From the NCBI RefSeq assembly GCF_024055605.1, contig NZ_JAMXLX010000001.1:1178001-1242000 (forward strand): a stretch of 64,000 nt of DNA, in the 5' to 3' direction. Source of the DNA: Ciceribacter sichuanensis. Lineage in GTDB: Bacteria > Pseudomonadota > Alphaproteobacteria > Rhizobiales > Rhizobiaceae. A model generated the notes under the pieces. That model worked only from the letters and a program-made list of their open reading frames with translations. It ran no database searches and was not told the DNA's origin. Both the position numbers and the translations under genes were made by a program. Within the stretch, counting starts at the first letter, position 1, and every line of letters starts with the position of its first letter. Below, in pieces: positions 58,760 to 64,000 of the stretch.

Positions 58760-59743
58760 ATGGTCACCATCCTCGACAGGACCAATCCCGAGGAGAAGCG
58801 AGTCCGTCACCCGGAAAAGGCCCACCGGCCCGATACCGAGGTGTTGCGCAAGCCGGAATGGATCCGCGTCAAGGCCCCGACCTCGAAAGGCTATGCGGAG
58901 ACGCGCGATCTGGTGCGCAGCCACAAGCTGGTCACCGTCTGCGAGGAAGCCGGTTGCCCGAACATCGGCGAGTGCTGGGACAAGAAGCACGCCACCTTCA
59001 TGATCATGGGCGAGATCTGTACGCGCGCCTGTGCCTTCTGCAACGTGTCGACAGGCAAGCCGAACGCGCTCGATCTCGACGAGCCGGAAAACGTCGCCAA
59101 GGCCGTGAAACAGATGGGCCTGTCCCATGTGGTCATCACCTCCGTCGACCGTGACGATCTGGAAGACGGCGGCGCCGAGCATTTCGAGAAGGTGATCTGG
59201 GCGATCCGTGCCGCTTCGCCCCAGACGACCATCGAAATCCTGACGCCGGACTTTCTCAAGAAGCCGGGCGCTCTGGAGCGCGTGGTCGCCGCAAAGCCCG
59301 ACGTCTTCAACCACAACATGGAAACCGTTCCGGGCAACTATCTGACCGTTCGTCCCGGTGCACGTTACTTCCACTCCGTCCGCCTCCTGCAGCGCGTGAA
59401 GGAGTTGGACCCGACGATGTTCACCAAGTCCGGCATCATGGTCGGTCTCGGCGAGGAGCGGAATGAAGTCCTCCAACTGATGGACGATCTCAGGAGCGCC
59501 GATGTCGACTTCCTGACCATCGGCCAGTATCTGCAGCCGACCCGCAAGCATCATCAGGTGATGAGCTTCGTCACACCCGACGAGTTCAAGTCTTACGAGA
59601 CGGTCGCTTATGCTAAGGGCTTCCTGATGGTCTCCTCGAGCCCGCTCACGCGCTCGTCCCACCATGCCGGTGACGACTTCGCGCGTCTGAAGGCCAATCG
59701 CGAAAAGATGCAGACTGAAAAGGCCGTTCGGGTCGGCGCTTAA
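58760..59743 (+). CDS. lipA: Lipoyl synthase
   Basis: Radical SAM enzyme that inserts two sulfurs into protein-bound octanoate to make lipoyl cofactor for PDH and 2-oxo acid complexes. Seen: auxiliary cluster [13 protein letters not shown], radical-SAM CxxxCxxC as CTRACAFC, and the C-terminal [12 protein letters not shown]. 327 aa, normal. It sits with the enzymes that need its product. A hairpin follows. Confidence 0.97.
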   Translation: MVTILDRTNPEEKRVRHPEKAHRPDTEVLRKPEWIRVKAPTSKGYAETRDLVRSHKLVTVCEEAGCPNIGECWDKKHATFMIMGEICTRACAFCNVSTGKPNALDLDEPENVAKAVKQMGLSHVVITSVDRDDLEDGGAEHFEKVIWAIRAASPQTTIEILTPDFLKKPGALERVVAAKPDVFNHNMETVPGNYLTVRPGARYFHSVRLLQRVKELDPTMFTKSGIMVGLGEERNEVLQLMDDLRSADVDFLTIGQYLQPTRKHHQVMSFVTPDEFKSYETVAYAKGFLMVSSSPLTRSSHHAGDDFARLKANREKMQTEKAVRVGA

Positions 59744-59768
59744 AAACGATCCGGTAGATATGTTATGC

Positions 59769-59797
59769 ACGGGCGTTCCGGATGTCGGAGCGCCCGT
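59769..59797 (+). terminator. Hairpin after lipA
   Basis: ACGGGCGTTCCG/CGGAGCGCCCGT (12 pairs, one wobble) with loop GATGT, then CTTGT. Weak T-tract; probable terminator or attenuator. Confidence 0.6.
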
Positions 59798-59817
59798 CTT
59801 GTATTGGAGCCTCGCCC

Positions 59818-60387
59818 ATGCCTGCCCGTTACATCGATGTGGAAACGGCGGCGCGGTTGTTGCTGGGATGTAAGCGTTTGCTGGTGCTCGGCTGTTCCGG
59901 CAGCGGAAAAAGCACTCTGTCCCGCAAACTCGGAGAGAGGCTGGATCTGCCGCACATTTCCATGGATCGCGAGGTGTTCTGGTTGCCCGGCTGGCAGCAG
60001 CGACCGCGCGATGAGATGTTGGAGCGCATCACGGAGATCGTGGCGAGGCCACGCTGGATCATGGATGGTACCAACCCGCGAACGCTGCCAGTCAGGCTGC
60101 CGCGAACGGACCTCGTCATCTGGATGCGGCCGCCGCGTCTGGTGTCGCTTTATGGTGTCTTGTCACGCGGTATCCGTTACCGCGGACGCAGTCGACCGGA
60201 AATGGCGGACGGTTGCCCCGAGAGGGTGACGCTGGAGTTCCTGCGCTATGTCTGGAATTTCGAGCAGCACTCCGCCCCTCAGGTCGATGCGCAACTGGCC
60301 GCCTTTTCCTGGGAGATACCGGTGCTTACGCTGAGATCGCATGCCGATGCGGCGCGCCTGCTCGCTGGTCTGGGCAACGACCGGTAA
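59818..60387 (+). CDS. P-loop nucleotide kinase-like protein (FlaR/adenylate kinase-like)
   Basis: Small P-loop NTPase. Seen: 189 aa with Walker A GCSGSGKST (25-33), RLDLPHISMDREVFWLPGWQQRP (an adenylate-kinase-like substrate lid, as in topology-modulation FlaR-like proteins), IMDGT and the C-terminal LTLRSHADA. Start ATG at 59818 preceded by GGAG. Lies between lipA and a PLP enzyme gene, 182 bp apart. Function unknown. Confidence 0.85.
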   Translation: MPARYIDVETAARLLLGCKRLLVLGCSGSGKSTLSRKLGERLDLPHISMDREVFWLPGWQQRPRDEMLERITEIVARPRWIMDGTNPRTLPVRLPRTDLVIWMRPPRLVSLYGVLSRGIRYRGRSRPEMADGCPERVTLEFLRYVWNFEQHSAPQVDAQLAAFSWEIPVLTLRSHADAARLLAGLGNDR

Positions 60388-60569
60388 GAACACCGTCGTC
60401 ACCTTTTAATCCCGCGTTTTCGGCAGCTGACGCACCCTTACGAACGCCCTTGGCGACCGAAAGGGTTATTGCCCGATACGGGCCGGAGGCCTACGCTTTC
60501 TTTGGCCGGAAGTGCCGTTTTTAACGCCCCATGCTGCGTGTGGGTAATCCGGCAGAAGGAAGGGCCGGA

Positions 60570-61973
60570 ATGGATATCGGTTCGCTTTTCACCCAGGCCG
60601 CGCGCCATGCTGCAAAGTTTCGCGAAGCTCGTAGCAATGGCATGCAGCGTGCAGAAAACGATTACGCCGCCGAAATCGCTCTCTTCTCTTCTGAGCTTCC
60701 GCAAACCGGTCTGCCGGCAGAGCAGGTGCTCGAGGAATTGGTCACAAAAGCGTCGCCGGGGCTGCAGCTCATGGTCGGGCCACGCTTTTTCGCCTGGGTC
60801 GTCGGTGGATCGCACCCCATGGGGGTGGCTGCGGACTTCCTGACCTCGGCCTGGGGCCAGAATGCCGGCAATCACGTCGCGGCGCCCGCCGCCGCTGCGG
60901 CGGAACTCGTCGCTGGCCAATGGCTTCTGGAATTGCTGGATCTGCCACGGGAGGCATCGGTCGGCTTCGTCACCGGTGCGACCATGGCCAATTTCACCTG
61001 CCTTGCGGCAGCACGAAGCGCAGTACTTCGCGCAAGGGGATGGGACGCCGATGCCATGGGTCTGTTCTCTGCTCCTCCCATTTCGGTTCTGATTGGCGAT
61101 GATGCTCACGCGACCGTCTTTTCCGCCTTGCAATTTCTCGGTCTCGGCCATGACCGCGTGGTCCGGATACCGACCGACAGACAGGGCAGGATTGTTCCCG
61201 AAGCTTTCGAGAATGCCTGCGCGGGCATCCACGGACCCGCGATCGCCATTTTGCAGGCGGGCCAGATCAACACTGGCGGGTTCGACAATTTCCGCCGGCT
61301 TATACCGGCCGCGCGGCGTTGCGGTGCGTGGGTCCACGTCGATGGCGCCTTCGGGCTCTGGGCAAATACAGTTGAGGCAAGGCGACACCTGCGAGCCGGC
61401 GTCGGGGATGCGGACAGTTGGGCGTCCGATGGCCACAAATGGCTGCAGACGCCCTATGACTGCGGCTATGCCATCGTCCGTGATGCCGACAGCCATCATC
61501 GAGCCATGACGATTGCCGCAAGCTACCTGCCTATGGCGGAGCAGGGCGAGCGTGATCCCTCGCACTATGTACCCGAACTGTCCCGGCGCGCGCGGGGCTT
61601 TGCCACCTGGGCAATGATCCGCCACCTGGGGCGCGACGGGATCTCGGCCATAATCGACCGAAATTGCCGGGCTGCGGCGCTGGTTGCCGACAGAGTGTCC
61701 GCCGTGCCGGGTATTGCCGTCCTGAACGACGTCGTGCTGAACCAGGCGATCGTTCGTTTCGGAAGCGATAGCGAACCGGAAGAGGCGGATCGGATGACGG
61801 AAAGCGTGATTGCTCTGCTGCGTGAGCGGGGAGAAATATTCGTCGGCGGGGCAGTTTGGCGTGGCCGAAAGGTCATGCGTTTCTCTGTCTCGAATTTCCA
61901 GACGGATGAGAAGCAGGCTTCATGGGCCGCGGATGCAATTATCCGGGCCTTTCACGATGTCGAAGGCGGATAG
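60570..61973 (+). CDS. Pyridoxal-dependent decarboxylase-like protein (group II/AADC fold)
   Basis: PLP fold-type I enzyme of the aromatic/glutamate decarboxylase family. Seen: 467 aa, HVDGAFGLW with Asp258 (PLP pyridine contact), SDGHKWLQTPYDCG with Lys290 (Schiff-base), GGSHPMGVAADF near the N-terminus. No nearby amine-use genes, so the substrate cannot be inferred; decarboxylase, aldolase or aminotransferase-like activity are all possible. Start ATG at 60570, GGAAGGGCCGGA upstream. Confidence 0.9.
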   Translation: MDIGSLFTQAARHAAKFREARSNGMQRAENDYAAEIALFSSELPQTGLPAEQVLEELVTKASPGLQLMVGPRFFAWVVGGSHPMGVAADFLTSAWGQNAGNHVAAPAAAAAELVAGQWLLELLDLPREASVGFVTGATMANFTCLAAARSAVLRARGWDADAMGLFSAPPISVLIGDDAHATVFSALQFLGLGHDRVVRIPTDRQGRIVPEAFENACAGIHGPAIAILQAGQINTGGFDNFRRLIPAARRCGAWVHVDGAFGLWANTVEARRHLRAGVGDADSWASDGHKWLQTPYDCGYAIVRDADSHHRAMTIAASYLPMAEQGERDPSHYVPELSRRARGFATWAMIRHLGRDGISAIIDRNCRAAALVADRVSAVPGIAVLNDVVLNQAIVRFGSDSEPEEADRMTESVIALLRERGEIFVGGAVWRGRKVMRFSVSNFQTDEKQASWAADAIIRAFHDVEGG

Positions 61974-62013
61974 ACGGCTTGTCTCTTGTTTCCCGATTGA
62001 ATATCTGGGGGGT

Positions 62014-62463
62014 ATGCCAGAATTCGAGACCAGACGTACCGTTCGTCATTCCGCAACCCAGATGTTCGACCTCGTCGCCGATGTCGAACGCTACCCGGAA
62101 TTCCTGCCTCTTTGCGAGGCGCTGGCGATTCGTTCGCGCCGCGAACGTGACGGTAAGGAACTGCTGATCGCGGACATGACCGTGGGCTACAAGGCGATCC
62201 GCGAAACCTTTACCACGCAGGTGCTTCTGGTGCCGGTCGATCGCCTGATCGACGTGAAGTATATCGAAGGTCCGTTTCGATATCTCGATAATCGCTGGCG
62301 TTTCGAGGAACGGCCGGATGGCGGCTGCGACGTCAACTTCTTCATCAGCTACGAATTCAAGAATCGCATCCTCGGCGCCCTGATGGGGTCGATGTTCGAC
62401 CGTGCTTTCCGCATGTTCACGGATGCTTTCGAGGCGCGAGCGGACAAGGTCTACACGGTCTGA
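62014..62463 (+). CDS. RatA/COQ10-like START-domain protein
   Basis: Belongs to the type II toxin RatA / coenzyme-Q-binding COQ10 family. Seen: 149 aa, MPEFETRRTVRHSATQMFDLVADVERYPEFLPLC, VGYKAIRETFTTQV and FFISYEFKNRILGALMGSMFDRAF. In alphaproteobacteria this is usually a housekeeping quinone-related gene beside lipA; toxin activity is not implied. Start at the ATG 62014 with GGGGGG just upstream. Convergent with cinA. Confidence 0.92.
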   Translation: MPEFETRRTVRHSATQMFDLVADVERYPEFLPLCEALAIRSRRERDGKELLIADMTVGYKAIRETFTTQVLLVPVDRLIDVKYIEGPFRYLDNRWRFEERPDGGCDVNFFISYEFKNRILGALMGSMFDRAFRMFTDAFEARADKVYTV

Positions 62464-62482
62464 CGACTGCCCACTGAAAAGC

Positions 62483-62980
62483 TCAGCCGGCAACGGCGAC
62501 CAGTAGTTCGAAGGCGGTGCGCACTGTCGCGAGCCTGATTTCCGTCCGACCGATGTCGCCATAGCGCATTTCGCGATGGATTAGCAGTCCGCTCTGGCTC
62601 TTGGCTGCCAGATGAACGAGGCCGACAGGCTTTTCAGCCGTCCCGCCGGTCGGACCAGCAACCCCCGTAACAGCAACGGCGATATTGGCGCCCGAGCGGC
62701 GCAGCGCGCCATCGACCATCTGCAGCGCCGTCTCGCGGGATACTGCACCGAAGCGCGTCAGAACCTCGGAGGAAACACCAAGCATGTCGGCCTTCGCCTG
62801 GTTGGAATAGGTGACGAAACCACGGTCCACCGCAGCTGAGGAACCGGAGACTTCGGTCAGCGCACCGGCAATCAAGCCGCCTGTGCAGGATTCGGCGGTT
62901 GCGATCGTCAGGCCGCGGGCCGAAAAATCGGCAACGATGCGGGCGGCGGAAGCTTCGATATCTTCTGGAAAGATCGTCAT
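62483..62980 (-). CDS. CinA C-terminal-domain nicotinamide-nucleotide amidohydrolase
   Basis: Stand-alone CinA_C/PncC-type deamidase. Seen: 165 aa: [44 protein letters not shown] and the C-terminal [12 protein letters not shown]. Participates in NAD recycling. Start ATG at 62980 overlaps the ispDF stop by 4 bases (ATGA). Long frame upstream belongs to ispDF. Confidence 0.95.
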   Translation of the reverse strand: MTIFPEDIEASAARIVADFSARGLTIATAESCTGGLIAGALTEVSGSSAAVDRGFVTYSNQAKADMLGVSSEVLTRFGAVSRETALQMVDGALRRSGANIAVAVTGVAGPTGGTAEKPVGLVHLAAKSQSGLLIHREMRYGDIGRTEIRLATVRTAFELLVAVAG

Positions 62981-64000
62981 TTTACCGACACTCCATAGAC
63001 CACCGTCGCCGTGGCGATTGCCGCGATGCCCTCGCGACGGCCGACGAAACCGATCTTCTCGTTGGTGGTTGCCTTGACCGAGCAGCGGTCCAGCGTGATT
63101 GCGAGAATCTCGGAGAGCTTTTCCCGCATTTCCAGTCTGTGAGGCCCGATCTTCGGCTCTTCGGCGATAAGGGATATGTCTGCATTCATGATCGTGCCGC
63201 CGTTCTCGCGGACGATGCGGGCCGCATGCTCCAGAAAGATCCGAGAGGGCGCGCCCTTCCATTGCGGATCCGAAGGCGGGAAATGATCGCCGATATCGCC
63301 GGCGCCGCAGGTGGCGAGCAGGGCATCGGTGAGCGCGTGCAGCGCGACGTCTGCGTCGGAGTGGCCCTTCAGCTTCTGATCGTGGGGGATGAATATGCCG
63401 CAAAGCGTCACGCCGTCGCCGGGTTCCAGCTGATGCACGTCGTAGCCGTTGCCGGTGCGGACGTCGGGCAGGGCTGCGGGGCTGGAAAGTTTGGCATCGG
63501 CCATGGCGATATCCTTCTTCACGGTCAGTTTCACGTTATCGGGCGAACCTTCTACCAACTGCACCGGAATGCCGGCCCATTCCGCGATTGATGCATCGTC
63601 GGTGAAGTCGCTGCGGCCGTCCGCCGCGGCCCTTTCATGGGCACCGAGAATCACCGGCAGCGCAAAGGCTTGTGGCGTCTGCGCCGCGAAAAGGCCCGCG
63701 CGAGGTACTGTTTCGGCGACGTGCCCGTCTGCGCTCGATCGCTTCAGCGTATCGGTAACCGGCATCACGGGCAGCGCGCCGGCATTACCCTCATCGAGAG
63801 AGGTCGCCACACGGTTGAGGAGAGCGTCGTCCAAAAACGGGCGGACCGCATCATGGATCATCACGTGACCTGCGCCGTGTTGCGAAAGAGCGCGTAGACC
63901 TTCCAGAACGGACTGCTGGCGGGTCGCTCCCCCGTTTACAGTAATGACCCTGTTCCCTCCGCTCAGGGAAAGTCGCATGTTTTCAAAAAGTTCATGGTCA
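62977..64000 (-). CDS. ispDF: Bifunctional IspDF (5' end cut off)
   Basis: Fusion of 2-C-methyl-D-erythritol 4-phosphate cytidylyltransferase (IspD) and 2,4-cyclodiphosphate synthase (IspF), both in the MEP isoprenoid route. Seen: IspD part with [18 protein letters not shown] and [11 protein letters not shown]; IspF part starting [14 protein letters not shown], with [19 protein letters not shown] and SLIAEEPKI. The frame is open beyond base 64000 so the N-terminal cytidyltransferase portion is missing. The fusion is a trait of alphaproteobacteria. Confidence 0.96.
   Translation of the reverse strand, partial: DHELFENMRLSLSGGNRVITVNGGATRQQSVLEGLRALSQHGAGHVMIHDAVRPFLDDALLNRVATSLDEGNAGALPVMPVTDTLKRSSADGHVAETVPRAGLFAAQTPQAFALPVILGAHERAAADGRSDFTDDASIAEWAGIPVQLVEGSPDNVKLTVKKDIAMADAKLSSPAALPDVRTGNGYDVHQLEPGDGVTLCGIFIPHDQKLKGHSDADVALHALTDALLATCGAGDIGDHFPPSDPQWKGAPSRIFLEHAARIVRENGGTIMNADISLIAEEPKIGPHRLEMREKLSEILAITLDRCSVKATTNEKIGFVGRREGIAAIATATVVYGVSVK

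Noticed and set aside
59818..61973. Small biosynthetic cluster from kinase-like and PLP decarboxylase-like genes
   Set aside because: No tailoring, transport or regulator genes accompany them; 182 bp gap and no shared theme.
62014..62463. Toxin of a toxin-antitoxin system (RatA)
   Set aside because: No RatB partner next to it, and the family in alphaproteobacteria is usually a COQ10-like housekeeping protein.

Overview
The window looks like a chromosomal core segment of a Rhizobiaceae-type alphaproteobacterium (Hyphomicrobiales: Rhizobium/Agrobacterium/Ensifer relatives). Supporting signs are the fused ispDF gene, a pyruvate dehydrogenase E1 beta with its own lipoyl domain, the conserved order tpiA-secG-pyrG and kdsA-eno-ftsB-pdhABC-lpdA-lipA, a LexA preceded by GAAC-N7-GAAC boxes, a DD-carboxypeptidase with a SPOR tail, and alphaproteobacterial families such as BTLCP transglutaminase-like peptidases and DUF2336. 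Coding density is high and start codons are mostly ATG with a few GTG/TTG. No rRNA, tRNA, IS element, prophage or CRISPR array was recognised.

Layout. 1-4.6 kb: zinc homeostasis block, with znuA and a COG0523 GTPase on the minus strand diverging from znuC-znuB-zur across a Zur-like palindrome. 4.6-12.7 kb: gamma-carbonic-anhydrase-like protein, DD-carboxypeptidase, uncharacterised membrane protein, BTLCP peptidase, an AT-rich spacer with a 17-codon ORF, a tandem PilZ protein, a small-RNA candidate, a rhomboid protease, a CBS protein and a patatin. 12.8-18.1 kb: hisI, folE, an IscU-like scaffold, yidD, thrS and an acyltransferase. 18.1-25.3 kb: accessory enzymes and unknowns, including a CitE-like protein that seems to have lost its catalytic residues, divergent from a DUF2336 protein, and an ABC exporter. 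25.4-29.5 kb: a 1361-residue Ig-repeat autotransporter with three 522-bp in-frame repeats, the most accessory-looking element. 30-36.4 kb: parE, a secreted hydrolase, tpiA, secG, pyrG. 36.5-48.7 kb: ppiD-trpD-trpC-moaC-moeA operon, gltA, comEC, lexA and a VOC protein. 48.7-62.5 kb: kdsA, eno, ftsB, the pyruvate dehydrogenase cluster, lipA, and two genes (P-loop kinase-like, PLP decarboxylase-like) between lipA and the ratA/COQ10-like gene. The right edge holds cinA and ispDF (cut off).

How genes work together. Zur should control zinc import by ZnuABC and the GTPase. Enolase, TpiA, the PDH complex (E1-E2-E3), LipA and citrate synthase form the glycolysis-to-TCA axis. TrpD/TrpC and MoaC/MoeA share an operon with a periplasmic folding factor. 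LexA controls its own promoter. KdsA, IspDF, SecG, YidD, FtsB and the DD-carboxypeptidase belong to envelope synthesis and division.

No clear multi-gene novel defence or biosynthetic system was found. The best leads are the repeat autotransporter, the CitE-like pseudoenzyme/DUF2336 pair, the orphan small-RNA-like transcript at about 10.1 kb, and the small unknown proteins.
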